This document shows positions 1 through 13,500 of a stretch of 64,000 nt of DNA, piece after piece. A model generated the notes under the pieces. That model made no database searches. It was given only the letters and a program-made list of their open reading frames with translations, and had not been told where the DNA came from. The stretch comes from Aphelocoma coerulescens (lineage: Eukaryota; Chordata; Aves; Passeriformes; Corvidae), in assembly GCF_041296385.1 (NCBI RefSeq), contig NC_091014.1, positions 19,815,578 through 19,879,577 on the forward strand, read 5' to 3'. Every line of letters starts with the position of its first letter. The stretch's first letter is position 1. The translations under genes were made by a program, and so were the position numbers.

Positions 1-2767
1 TCAGCAGTGGGCATGCCTCATCCACTCATCCAGAAGTCAGCCCAGCTTCTCATTCCTGTCCTCTTGCTACCATCTGCACTTCCAATACACAACAAAAGAA
101 AAGGATATTAAATATTTTATGGCAGAAAATACATATATATTCCTCCCACCCCCTCTTTTCCAGGACACTTTCAGCCAGGCAGATGCAGCCCATCCTGTGG
201 CTGCACAACCACATGCATGTGAAGGAGCTATGAATTGGGAAGATTTTTTAAGCAATCTCTGAATAGATGACACAGACTGACCAGTGGGATGAGCTGTCCC
301 AACAATGGCTGCACCGTTAGCAGGAGTCACAAGTGACAGCAAATCTGCTTTGTCTATGTCTAGATTATACTGCAGGTACAGCCATGAACAGTATGTGAAG
401 TTGTTTGTTAGGTCAATAAAAAGAAGATTATATCCCCCTTTTGAATTATTCAACTTTTATTGCTGGATAACATATCTGAACATATTTTCATATATCAAAA
501 ATATGTAAATACATAAACCAGAAATATTATTCAATAATTTTATACATTATTTAAAATAAATCTGCTTTTAATCTTTAAAGTTTCCATCTCTAGGTGTTTC
601 ATGATTAATTGTAATAAAAAAGGATTTTACAAACTGAGAAGAAAATCTACTTTTTTTGGGAAGATGTATTCACAAAAGCAAAATAATAAGCTAGTAAGGT
701 ATGATATATCATGGAACAACTACTATCTTCATAAAAATTACATACGTTTTTGTTTGACAAATATTTTATTGCATGTCTCACAGCTATTAAATAATTCCCA
801 ACTTAATTTTTGTTGTGTCCTAAACAGTCAATAGTAAATACTACATTCCCTTGGTCTCTTATATTTTTCATCTATATTCCCAAAGAAAACTTACAGTTTT
901 TCTGTTGTTTCCTTTTTTATTTTATAAGCAGAACACAGTAACTTTTTACCCTAGGGCTCAGTTCTTAGGATGAATGGTGACAAACTTGCAAGCAATCAGA
1001 TACAATCCTGCATATCTCATCCTCTCTTCCAGGCTAGATAACTGGAATGCATGAGAGTAAGGAAGCTCAGTGTGTACACTTAAGAGCTCATTTTCTGTCT
1101 CTTCCCACTTGCCCATTCTGTATGGGCTCCTTAACCCAATTCTGGTTCTTATCAGCTTCATCCAGAATTGTATGTTTTCCCTGCAAAGATACCAAAACAT
1201 GAAGACTTACCTGAGCATGTCGCAGGCGGATTAGTCAGACATCAAAATGGGGCATCAGGGGGACCTCTCCTGTGATGGCAAAACACAAATTACCTGGGAG
1301 ACTGAGGATGCTGTAAGCCTTGTCATTATTACCACTTGACATTGTACTCCTCCTGAGGCCCTGTTTTGCTCTCTGGAAGGGGAATAATCCTTGTAGCTGA
1401 TGCTTTACTATTTTGTGAGTTTTGCGTCAGACAAGAGACAATCCTGTTGATGTGTTCCTGGTGTGCCTGGCTGTGCAGCCACACCTACCTCTGGTCAGTG
1501 TGCCAGGGCTGCTTTGAACTCAGCAGCCCCCAGCTGGGAACCTGCATGCCACTCTGCTTCATTTCTGGACCCTGATCAGATGTGGGCAAGAAATAGAAAC
1601 ACAGCTGCTTACTATAGAGTCATCCCAGGCATGTACAAAGCATTTGGAGAACTTTCAGGTCACATTGGGATGCCCCTTACTCTGGTAAGTGACTGAGCAA
1701 GGGCTTTCCAGACTACAGTGACTTCTGTTCTGGCCATACTTTTCAACATATTAGAGCAGCTGAAATGCATGTGACTAAACAGAAATAAAAGACTGCTGAG
1801 GCAAAATGTTTGATCCATTGATTCATTCATAAGAGTGTTTCACTCGATCTCAACAGAGATAAAATGGGATCCTAAGTAAGTGACTAAATAGCATAAAGCT
1901 TGGAAGAGACCTTTGTCTGCAATGAATTATAAACAGTGGCAAAATGCATGTGGCAGGAAAATGACCTCTTTTTAATCTAATTTTAATATACCTCTATAAA
2001 ACCTGACCACCTTTCTCTAGTGTGACATGGCTAAATATCTATTAGATCCATCTGATTACCAGATTTGCGTATTACTACATTACTTCCTAGTATAAGAATA
2101 GATTAAAATAAGGCTGGCATGTGCCAGCCTTGCAGTTACATTAGGCAAAAAATGCAATACGCCATTTATTCTAAAAAATGGATAATATCTGATGCAGGAA
2201 AAAGTCAGTCTGTCAGAAATTCAAGACGAAGTCTGAATTGCTAGATTTATATACTAAATCAGAGTTGTAGTGTGGCCATAGTGTTTGCAATCCTGTGTTG
2301 GAATGCATTACACTGGATTTAAGGTGTTTTTCACAGTAAGCCTCATTGTTTTCCCTGGAGAGAAATAAATGTAGGAATGAAGGATTTTATTTTGTAAGGA
2401 AAGCAAAAAAATGTAATGGCAGGATGCATCACAAGAAAAGCCAGCAATTTATTCTATAGTTTATGTGTTTGAAGTCTTTCAACAGCAGTTTGTAGCTCTG
2501 TCATCTTTAATATTTTAGAGCTTAGTCAGGTGCTCCTGGCTTTATACCAGTATCTTTAAATGCTTGCTTTCATAGACTATAATGATACAGTCTTGAGAGA
2601 AGAGAAACCAAAAAGAAGTGTTGTCCTAGAAAACAGATGATGGTACATACTCAGTGTTCATATATAATTTCAGCTAAATAATTAATACTAACACCATTTC
2701 GGCTGATAGGGTGCTTTCATTAGTCTGTTTCTCTTAATTTCTGTTACAAGACACCACAACCTTTGTC
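1..2767. other. Intergenic, no gene recognised
   Basis: AT-rich sequence with short chance open frames only. A GC-richer patch at about 1430-1690 has a frame from 1463 to 1696, but it shows no domain and no supporting exon structure. Confidence 0.6.
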
Positions 2768-2860
2768 TTACAGAGAGCAAAACTGAGTGTCAAAGAAGCT
2801 TAAATGACTGGTTTAGACCAACCCAGTGAGCCAGCATTACTGTCAAGCAGGAAAATGAGA
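2768..2860 (+). repeat. MIR-like SINE fragment (diverged)
   Basis: The stretch beginning TTACAGAGAGCAAAACTGAG, followed by TTAAATGACTGG and an AGCCAGCATT-like portion, follows the order of the MIR core (lowered matches to the ACTGAGGC / TTAAGTGACTTG consensus). Recognised from memory of the consensus; highly diverged. Confidence 0.4.
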
Positions 2861-5356
2861 CCTTTCAAGTTTCCATGGTAGGAGATAGTCGACTACAAAA
2901 CGTTAGGACTCTGGTCAATATTGTATAACATGTTAAAATGCTTCAATTGGTGTATGTTCTCCTTTCCAACACACAGCACCTGAGTCATCTTGCAAAGAAG
3001 TTGTATCTTCAACAGACTTGTGTAGCACAGTACAGAAGTCAGCCTTTCCCACCCAACCAACAAACCAAATACACAATGTACTGAATCTGTCCAACGTGGT
3101 ACTCACTGATGTTAAAGCAATGTGCATCTTCCCAGCATTTCAATATACAGGTTGTAGCTGAATGTGAAATCTGAAGGTTAGCTTTTGGGAAAGGGGAAAA
3201 CCTAAAGGAGTGTCACTTATAAATTTACTTTCAGTGGAGAGATTAGGAAGTTTAAATGCAACACCTATTTCCAAAAAATAGCAGAAAAACTGCTGTGCTT
3301 TTGTTTTTCTTATGTTTGATAATGCCAATTTAATTTTTTTTCTCAGTGGACAGCTGTCCTGGCACCTTGCTCAAATTCTAGGTGCAAAATAAAAAACATG
3401 CTGTTTGCTTCATGATGGAATTGCCTGTGGTTATCTCCACACAGATGGAAGAGAAAGATTGAAGAGGAACTGCAGTACTCATTAACAAAAAAACTATCCC
3501 CCTCAAAAACCCCCAAAACTACCCAACCAGAACAACTAAAGAAAAAAACAGTGTCTCTTTCTTGCCTATCTTATATAACTTTTCAAAGCCTGAAAACTAC
3601 TTAGTCAAAGGTCCTTTTCTTTCTAGCAAGGTGAAGGTCTGTTCTTTACACTGTTTGGAAGCCAGCAACCAGGCAGAAGATTAAAGAACGAATACTCAAG
3701 TGAGCACAACATTTCTACTGACCAAATTACTGTATTACCAGTATAGCACAGGAATCTGTGTGACCCCAATCAGGTGTTTTCAGCCTTTTACATATAATCC
3801 AGGATATGTCAGAGCTCAGATTTACAAACTGAGCCCTTCAAATAGTTAGAACTAAATAAATGTATCAACAAACTGGGTGATAAAGGTGGTAGCCATGCCT
3901 AAGGACCATCAGGAACATGAAATTTTGAATCTAGCTGTGGTATGGCCTGCAAAAAAATCATGCAAACTGTATCCTGAATTAAAAATTTGCTATAATGGAT
4001 TCCTCTAGTTCTTTGTTTTATGAGCTACAAAAAAATAGGCCTACCAGTTTCAAATAGATAGATAGATGGTATTTTATGAAATAAGTACCTAAAGTTGTAC
4101 TACAAAAGACATTGGCAGTCACTCTGACACAAAATTAAAGAGCTTTTCATCCACTAGAGATGTGCAGTTTTAGCATGTCCACCCTGAGATTTTTCTTAAA
4201 AGTTCACATTAAAAAAAGGACAAGGAAGGAAAAATTAAAATTGCAGAAAATAATGTTATACTTGCTGGTTACAGATCAGTTTTCTGTGTAGGAAAGTATA
4301 CAGTCGATCACAAGATATATTCATTGTCAGCAAAAGTTCAGTGAAATTTGTTACCATAAATAAACTAGTTGTTAAAAGGTACTGCTGATAGGATTGTCAG
4401 CAAGAGAAAATTATTTTAGCTCTGTCCCAGTATTGAATTGTTACAAATGGAAATTTCTATAACCTTGAAGACTGAGAAGTTTATTAAACCAGCAATAAAA
4501 TTTATCAAAAGATGGCTTTGGACAGTCTTTTTAACAGAGTTTTACATCTGAAGTTAATGTCTTAACGTCTAAGGTGTAGACATCATGGAGATAGCAGTAC
4601 CTTGGCTCTGATCATTACAAGTCTAAGGAATTAATGCTGTTCAGAAATAAAGTGTCTAAAGACTAGACAGTGCAATTACATATATCCAGACACTTCAGTC
4701 ACTTCTAAAAAAATTGCTATAAAAATTTAAATTTAACTTTTGACAACAAAACATTATTATTTCTTTACAACTAAAAAGACAATAATCAAAATTAAAAATG
4801 GTGCTAAACAAAATGCAGAAACCTTATTTTAGAGAATGTTCTTCCTAAATTTTACATCCATTGCTACTAAACTCAGAGGGTCTTATAATCACATATCTGA
4901 GAAAAAAGTTTTTCCTAGCTGTCCCTTCATGTTTTTCACTGGTACCACCCTTGTTATAAATACTAAATTATCAAAAAATAATATGTGAAATGTGTTACAT
5001 AGATATAAATATACGTAAATGCATTACATAAAGAATATTTTTATTTCTAATTTATCAACATATAGCAATGCAGACCTGAAATGTATGGCCTTAAGATTGT
5101 TTTATATATGCTTATAGAGATACACGGTTTATATACACATATACATAAATTTACTGAAACTTTTGGTCTGCAATTCCCTGTCAATGTCAGTGCACATTGC
5201 CCATATTTATTCCAGCCCATAGTCTGATTTTTCCATTCTGTTCTTTTATAGAAACTTGTAACATAGAGAAACCTCTCTGCATCTCTTGTTCAGCTTCCCC
5301 CTGATTTGTTTTGGCTCTCAGTCCCACTTCAGATGTACTCTCCTCATGAAGACAAA
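2861..5356. other. Intergenic, no gene recognised
   Basis: AT-rich sequence with a short AGAT run near 4056-4070. No exon or clear interspersed repeat was seen. Confidence 0.6.
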
Positions 5357-7500
5357 GATGTGGAAAGGACATTCAGAGGTCATCTAGTCCAAGGTGGGAC
5401 CTAAAACTACGTCACTGCTGACATTCTTACAAATAAGTGTGATTGTGCCTCCTCCCTCACAATCTACTAGAGCAGTTAGCTGTCCCTGGGACTGAGTTTC
5501 TTCCCAGGGCCTGTAAGATTTGTACTGCTGCAAACCCATTACCTTAAATTTTCACTGGGCAAGAAGAAAAAATTAATTATTTTTTCTTTTCAACATCTTT
5601 TCATATTTGAAGATTACTATCACATCTCCCCTGAGCCTTTTCTGTATTTTGAGCGACGTTGTTTCCTTCAGTGTTCCCTGGCAGGCTGTACCTTGTACCG
5701 AACCCTGCTGCTCACCTCCGAACTTGCCACAAATCCATCTCAAGTACCTCAGACCAGATATATTAATCCAACTACTTCTATCCAGGGCTAATCACGAGGG
5801 AAACACTAATTCATGCTTTGCAGTCTCTACTCCTGTTTTTAAATCCCAGCATGAAATCTGACTTTTTCACAATAGCACACTCTTACCAATTTGTGTTCAG
5901 CTTCCAATCCACCTACCTGGGTCTTTCCTTAAGGAATCAGAACTACACCACCTGATCCTTGTGTACTATTTGGCAGTTAATAATTTTACCTCATATTACT
6001 GCATACAGAATTGAAGATAGCAAACATTTCTGGATGAAGGAAACCCTTCTAAAGATCCCAGTTCAGTAAGTGCATTTTTCTGTTAGATGGTAGATTAATG
6101 GCAACTAAAGTTGTGGGGTTTTTTCTTTTTTTTTTTTTTTTTTTGGCACCATGCTATAGAATTTGCCTCCAGACCTGATTTTCTAACTTGTTAATGAGAA
6201 TGCCACATGAGAATCAAAAGCTATATTAGAGTCAAGACGTATTACATCTTCTGCTTTCCTTCTCTCTACAAAATCTGTTACCGTCTAATAGAAGAAAATT
6301 AGATTGATTTGACACAATTTGTACTTGACAAATCCCTCTTGGCTATTGTTCATCTCACTTGTTATCTTCAAGGTGCTTACAGACAGTTGATGATTATTTG
6401 TCCCAGTGTTTTTCCAGGAACTTAAGTTGAACTTGTTGGTCTGTAATTCTTTGTCTTTCTCTTGTTCTATCTCCTCTGTCTCTCTCTTTTCCTCTACTCT
6501 CCCAGTGCCTTCCTATTTATTAAACTAGACATTATATTTACACTTTTAGTATTTTAAGTTCTCATACCTTTCTCTGAGCTCCCAAAGAGAACAGAAAACA
6601 ATTTGTTTTTCTAAGATGGTTTATAGGACTATTTGCAGTCTCTTCAAAAGAATTACTACTGAGACATAAGGACTCAAGGCTACTCCAGTATTTACTCTAT
6701 CTTCATGCCCCAGCCACTTCAGTTAACTATATGTGACAATTCATTTGCATTAAGATGTCAAACCATTAACTGAAGCAGCTGAAGCTGCTTTTTTCTTGTT
6801 CCACTGTTCCTGCTGCAAAGACAGTGACCTGGAACAGAGGATGGCCATGACAGGCAGAGGGATTGTTTTATGCTGTTCCTGCCACACTCATCTGAGTACA
6901 GTGTTAAGAGCCCTCAGTATCATTAAACTAGTGCTGCACATTAGCAATTTACTGCAGCTAGAGCCTCAACGAAATGGAACAACACAAGACTATTCTTGCC
7001 CTTCTGGTGACATCTGTGACTACAACTTCCTCCCACTTACTACTGAATCAGCTCTCCACCGGATTTTCCACATGCTAGTAATGTATTTACAGATGTTTTC
7101 TTTTTCCTCCTTGTGGTCTTTTCTGATTGTTCCACACTTCACAGCTTGGCTTTTCTAATTTCATCCATACATACTTACACTGTTCTTTTATCCTTGTCCC
7201 TGATACACTGACCTAGTTTCAATTTCTTCATGCTTCCTTTTTGTGTTTGAGGTTAATGAAGAGCAGAAGATTTAGTCAAGCTGATCTCTTGCATAAGAAG
7301 AGTTTGTGATTGTGATCTTAATAGTGTTTCTGTGAGGAACTGCCAAATTTCCTTTTTTCTTTAGCCTTGTTCCTCAGGAGAACTAACCTAATAATTCTCT
7401 GAGGGCAGAGCTTTGCTCAGAAGCTTTTAACTCCATTTATTCTCCATTACTTTTATTTAAAACAATCTGTCCTGCTTCAGATGAGACAAATGGGACAAGC
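5357..7500 (-). mobile_element. Ancient CR1 (LINE) copy, about 2.1 kb, minus strand
   Basis: Read on the plus strand the segment follows the reverse complement of old amniote CR1 in consensus order. The 3' tail motif GAGGTCATCTAGTCCAA is at 5371-5387. Then come the TATTTGAAGATTACTATCACAT block (about 5605), CCCAGCATGAAATCTGA (about 5846), GAGAATGCCACATGAGAATC-like and GTCAAGACGTATTACATCT blocks (about 6195-6250), TTTGACACAATTTGTACTTGA (about 6308), TTGGTCTGTAATTC (about 6437) and GAGGAACTGCCAAATTTCC (about 7333). Many indels and stops are present, so no reverse transcriptase frame survives. The element is 3'-proximal and much longer than the usual few-hundred-base CR1 relics. The upstream limit is uncertain. 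Confidence 0.75.
6117..6144 (+). repeat. Poly(T) tract inside the ancient CR1
   Basis: About 27 T with one C interruption at 6125. It is not part of the CR1 consensus I recall, so it is either homopolymer growth or the tail of a tiny minus-strand insertion. Confidence 0.8.
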
Positions 7501-10500
7501 TGTCTAAATAAAAACAGTCAGATCAAGTCCATGACTAAAATTCAGCTGTTGCCTTTGGAATAAGTCTTCAACCTAAGTTTCTTCAGGTAGACTCTGATTT
7601 TGAAATGTCAGAGTATATTTCAAAAGTAAAATAAGAAATTTTAACTCCTGATGGCTGGACTTCTCAGTTTCACAAGGAGAATGTACAAATACTAGCTTTC
7701 CCTTTCAGCAAGTTTGGAAAAATCAGTATTACAAGAAAGAATGTGAAAAGTTTCCCTGCTGCAGAAAACAGCTAATGCAACTCCGCTACTTATGTTCTAC
7801 ATTAAGAAATCACTCTACATTTTATTCTCCCAGAAATATGTGAATTTCTTTGAGCTTTTGTGCCTTTACAGCAGCTCTCAGGCTTTAAAGGAGATCACTT
7901 TTTTAACATTAAACACCATTATGCATCATGTAAGCTTCTTTGATGTAGGATGTAATTTCAAGTATCCATATGCAGACTCATAGCTCGCAGCAGTCAGCAC
8001 TGCCACTTAGAAGTTATTATCATGGGTTTACATTTCGAAAATTTCTTTTAATCTTTGAAGTCTCTCTAGGGAAGTCACTCATGTTTGTCAATGAAAAATT
8101 GAAATAGTAACAATCTTCTGAAAATACTATACAGACAATTTCAGTATTTTTAATGACATTGATTACTTAAATATATTTCAAGTCCTAATATGAGAGTTTC
8201 GAGCTTACGGTAATGGGCTAATAGATTGCCCGTAGCAATTAGTTGCTCAATGTGTAACATCTGTAATGTTTTTCATTGCTGTTCTGAACCCATCCAAATT
8301 ATAAAGAGAAGATAAAATGGGAAAAACCAGTTACTGCTCATATATGGTCAAGACACATAGTCACTCACAAAAGGCTGAACAGCCACTCTTGCATACAGGT
8401 GAAGGCCTTATTCATTCATTCATCAGCTTTAACAGTTGCTATAGTAAGTTGCAAACACCTAGCATATTAAAATAAAATTTTGGAAATTCATGATAAGTTA
8501 TCTAGTATTGAGAATACTTTTTGGAGGTGAATAAGAGAAAACATATCTGGCATTGCGACCAACCAGAAAGGAGAACAAACTGATTTCCTTTGGTCTGAAC
8601 TCTGTTGTAAGTCAGAATGTTGCAACTGTGAACATTCATGGGTGTTCTTGCAATTTTTTTCTAGTGAGATCAAGCCTTGAGCACTCAAGTCAGAAGGGTG
8701 GAACATCAAGTATTTGAGAAAACTAATATGGGTAAACACTTGAATTAGTAAAGAGTGACTCTGTTAAAAATATACTTTATTGTCTAAGAGAGAACTTAGC
8801 ACTTTAATGAATATGTATTTCTATGAGTTGTGCACATGTGAATAATAACCAGAGATCTACTTTTTGTGAGATCTTTAAATTCTCTGTAAGACAAGCTATT
8901 GACTAAGGCAAACCTGAGGTCAATACATTCTTCAAAGGACAATAAATATCTGTGTTCACTGAAACACAGTTAACTAAACATAAAACTACTGCAATGTAAA
9001 TGTAATAGGGCAATCACTAGCTCTGGAAAATAAAACTATTTCATGGTGTGGTTTTTCCTTCCAATTGTACTGACTTTTACAGATAAGGAACAAATAATTG
9101 TAATGAAAAGAAAAAATATGGAGAATTTTGCTTGTGTGAAACTAATGGACTTGCAAAATTGCATCTTCAAAAAATTTATAGAATGTCAAACATCTGTAAT
9201 GGCAAAAAAGCTCTGACTTTATTTGTGCAGTCAAGGCCTGGCTTAGTTAGCTCTGATTTCTGCCTGACACTCTGCTCAATCACCTTCTGAGAGTCCAAAA
9301 CAGGCAATGACTTACCTTCAGTGCTCTGCTAAAAAGTGCAGCAGCTCAGGGGAAGGTCAGTGAGCTGCATCACATCCAGGCTACTGGACCCAAGCATGCC
9401 ACTCACCATGGAAATCTCCAGGGGTGCCTCAGGATAAACTGTAAACATGTGCTGTCTCAAAGCTGGAGGCAAATTGCTGCTGTGTTATTTTTTCTGCCTT
9501 TAGACATGGATTTCATTTTTCTCAAGCTTTTTCACTCAAATGTGAGAGATTTTTATGAAAGGCTTGGACTCTGATTTTTCTGGTATTCAAGGAGTTTCCA
9601 GGTTAGTTCTGCAGGTTCTGAACTCCCATCAGAGATGAGAATTCTTGTCTGAATCTTACTGAAGTCACCTGGAGTTACTGTGATGTATATCCAGGCAGGC
9701 AACAATTGGCTTTGGTCCCATGAACTCCGTGACAAACACAGAAATATCTCAAATGTTCCCAGACTCTATATTTAGTCAGTTGCTGTTTATGGATACACGT
9801 TGGTTGTGAAAGGATGAAGTTTGACATTTTTAAGGCAGAAAAATTAAAAATATATTTCTGTTTTCATCAGGTGGAAGATCTAGTTATAAATGCTTGCTTG
9901 GTAAGAGAGTGCAGTCTCTAAAATAACTAAGGATATCTTCAAAGGAGTGATGTAATGATGCTAATACAAATTAAATCAGTCTGATTTTCCATCTCTGAAG
10001 GTACAGTAATAAAACTCTCTCTGAGAATATCTCCCACAAAAGACGAAATATTTGGGAGGGAAACTGGAACTCAGTTATCGTAAGCCATACTGGGAATTAC
10101 CATTTCATTAAATCAGTGGGGACATGGTTTTGAGAAAGGTAAAGCAGTGGAACTGACATTATAAAGATATTCCCAGCTGCAATTCTGGCTATCTGGAATG
10201 GAACTTTGTGGATTCCAGAAGTTTGTTCTGGGGCAGCAAATCCAGAACCCTTAGAAATGTACAGTGTCTACCCTTTTCTGTGAAAGTTGTGTGCCTAAGT
10301 AAAGTAGTTATATCACTGGCCTGTTCTAGGGAGTCCAGGGTAGCTGTTTTAAGCTCATTTTGATAAACACACACAAAATATTTGGAAATCTACAGTAACA
10401 TATTTGGATGGGCAGTAAATTAAGGGCTGAAAGCATCATAAAGGACATTGACATGTAGAGGTATACTAGGTCAACCAGTAAGAGCCCCCGACCATGGCAG

Positions 10501-13500
10501 ATTAATTCAGTGAAGTTCAGAGTATTAATCTTTGCATGCATTGCTGGGAGTGGGGCATAGGCTTCCCCTACCTTGGTACCCAGTGCCAGAAGCCTGCAAA
10601 GCTGAGCGTGTGCATGTCTCACAGCCTACCTTCCTATGCAGGTGTTGTACTTTCCTCTGAAAAATCAGAAAAGTCCAGCTCTGGTCTTGGTATAGGTCCC
10701 ATATTTAATTTATTGTTTAATTTATTGTTCAATTTATTGTTCAATTTAAAAGTTAAAAATACCACCTGTCTTCCAAAAGTTTTCAGTGGTCATTTACTAA
10801 TTCTTAACACAGTTACCTATTTTCATTTGTCTAAGGAAAAATATAAATAATTGCTATGCTAGTTTCTGGCTGTATGTGTATGACTCACCAGACACTGCTA
10901 AATTCCTTTTTCAAACAGATGAACTCTTATTTTATATTTAATTTCTTTTATGTTCACAATGGTATTTAAGTCTGCAAACATGCATACCTGAATTAACCCT
11001 TAAAGATTTATAATAAGATTATCTCACTCAAATTCAGCTTCTCAAAACTGCAGCATGTAGCAGGGTTGTCTCGACTTTCTCCTAAGTAATAAAGACAGCT
11101 ATCTTTGGATGATGGCCTGCTCATCCCATGCTATTGTGAGTGCCTAAAGTAGCTGAAATTAGCTGTCATCTGAAGACATTTCCATTAACTCACTATGGGG
11201 AGACCCTAAGCAATAGCATAACACCATCAAACTACATTTTGTCTTCAGTATGAAAACTGACTTTAAAAGACTCTGTCCATCACTGTCCACTCCAGCCACA
11301 CATTTACTTCCATGTTAAATTGCCGGAGCTATAGAGATAAGAACTGCTGCGGGCCAAACACAGCTGTTCAGTGGGTGAAAGAAGGTCTTGCGACCTCTTT
11401 TGCAGAGATATTACAGGTCCAATAGCTACTGTTCTCTCAATACAGTCAGAGCTACAGAGGAGTAGAATCACCTTAAGTTAGAGCCACGGTTCCTTTTAAT
11501 TAACTCATTTGAAAGAATGTATCTTTTAAGGGGCTAAAAAGAAATGAAATGCACATTGCTGAGCACACCCTTGTCAGCATGTAGGAACAGCAATTCCCAA
11601 TTCAGTGCCCCCCCGAGACTCTCCCAAACCCGGTGCTGCTCACTAGCTCATTCCCCCACCTGCCCTCCCTCTTCCTGCTCTGAGGATGGAGTTGAGAATT
11701 GGAGGCACAAAAGGTGCAAATCACGGGTTGAGATAAGAACAATTTACTGGAAACAGAAATGAGATAAGAAAACTAACTGTAACTGCAACCATATTAATCA
11801 CAAAAAGTATAAGACAAAGAAACGATTTACATGGAAAACTGCTACAGATACTGACCAACTCTTCCCCACCATGCCACCATTTCTCCCACCAGAAGGAAAA
11901 GCCCTTCTGGGAAGTGTCTTTCCCCCACCTAGGCAATGATGCAAGATGGTACTGAGTAACGTTATGAAGTTGGCCACACCCTATCCCACTGATTTGATCT
12001 GTAACCAGGGCAAGAGGGCATAAAATTTAATGACTTTCTAAAAAAAAAATCTTCTGTCTTTGAACTAAACATTGTAAAGTTAGCAGTATTTTAAAAATTG
12101 TTAAGAAATCGGTTTGGTTTTTTTTCTTCCTTGACACCTTTAATTTTTATGACTTTTCACATATGTTGATGTAGCAACTTCAGAATTCTCTGAGATAAAA
12201 GCTAATATAATCAGCAGGATGAAAAGAAATGAAGAGCAGAAGCTTTTTGGTTACAGAGGAGGAGAGGAGGACAGGGATCAAAGTGCAGTAATTTTTATTG
12301 GATTAGCAAATAAATTATAATACAAAAGCTTTTTAGAACTGACAATTGAAAGAGGAACTGCAGAAGTCTGTAAAGTTATAATTGGTTCATCGAATTCAAT
12401 CAGATAGTAAAATATTGGGTGTCACAATCTCTTCTACAGACTGGCTCTTAAACAGCCACTTTTTATTGGATTCATTTTCTGATGAGATGAGATTCATTTC
12501 AGCTAACTTTAAATATCTACTTTGTAGCATTCTACATCTGAGGTAGCCTCCCTAACATCCCTTTCTATCCCTGATAAAAAAATGACAATTTAGAGTCCAA
12601 TTAATTTGATTTATTTTGGTTGCCTACTTTGACATGAGATGAATAACATGAGAGAAGAATATTTTTTTCTCCACAGATTAAAAAAAGTCTGTGGGAGAAC
12701 AAGGTCAGATATTTATGCCTACATTGTGGAGTTCTGAGTTTGGATATGTTCATTTACATGGTTCACAGAATATCATCTTCATAAACCTTATTTATTTCTG
12801 TTACTGGAATCACTTAGGTGAAAAATGTCTTGTCTGGAGGTAAATGATATAATATCTGGAGGTAAATGGTAATATCTGAAAGAAAAGGGTAAAAGGACAT
12901 GAAAAGCTTTTGATCAAGTCTGTTGCTCGAAGAGGATTTAAAATATTTCTGCTCTTATTCAAACTTAATTGCAAAAATCCTCTGTCAGTAAAAGTCTGTG
13001 CATGTATTCACCAGTCTTCATTTCCTGGATAAAGTGAATGGGCTCCATGTATGGGGGAGGTAATCCTAGCAGAGCAGTGTCAGAGTTTCAAAAGACAACG
13101 AGACCTGCAAGAAGACAGCTGTGGGGTGGTATCTTCTTTTGGATAATCTAATGTAGTTGGAAAGAGCAGACAAGGTTCCAGCACATCATCTTATCAAACA
13201 CCTGCCTTTTTTGTTTGTGTTGTGTGATCTCTGCTAGATGACAAGATTTCAAGTAAGAGCTGGAGATAATGAGCATATGATTGCTTTTAATTTCTTACAC
13301 AGAGAAAACAATTGTGATCACAGGGAAGCAGAACTTTTCTTGTGAACAACATTTTGAGCACCCTTCATTTAGGCATCTGGGGGACTTGAGTATTTTTGTG
13401 GTGAGCATTTGTGTGTCTTTTGTTTCACACATTAAGCAGCTGTCTCTTTGAGCTTTGGAGTAAAACAGGTTAGTGTTAAATCAATTAGTGATTTAGCAAA

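Noticed and set aside
1463..1696. GC-richer frame considered as a possible exon
   Set aside because: No recognised domain, no neighbouring exon to splice to, and a composition compatible with chance.
6796..7158. 120-codon plus-strand frame
   Set aside because: It lies within and antisense to the ancient CR1 copy and has no protein similarity I recognise.
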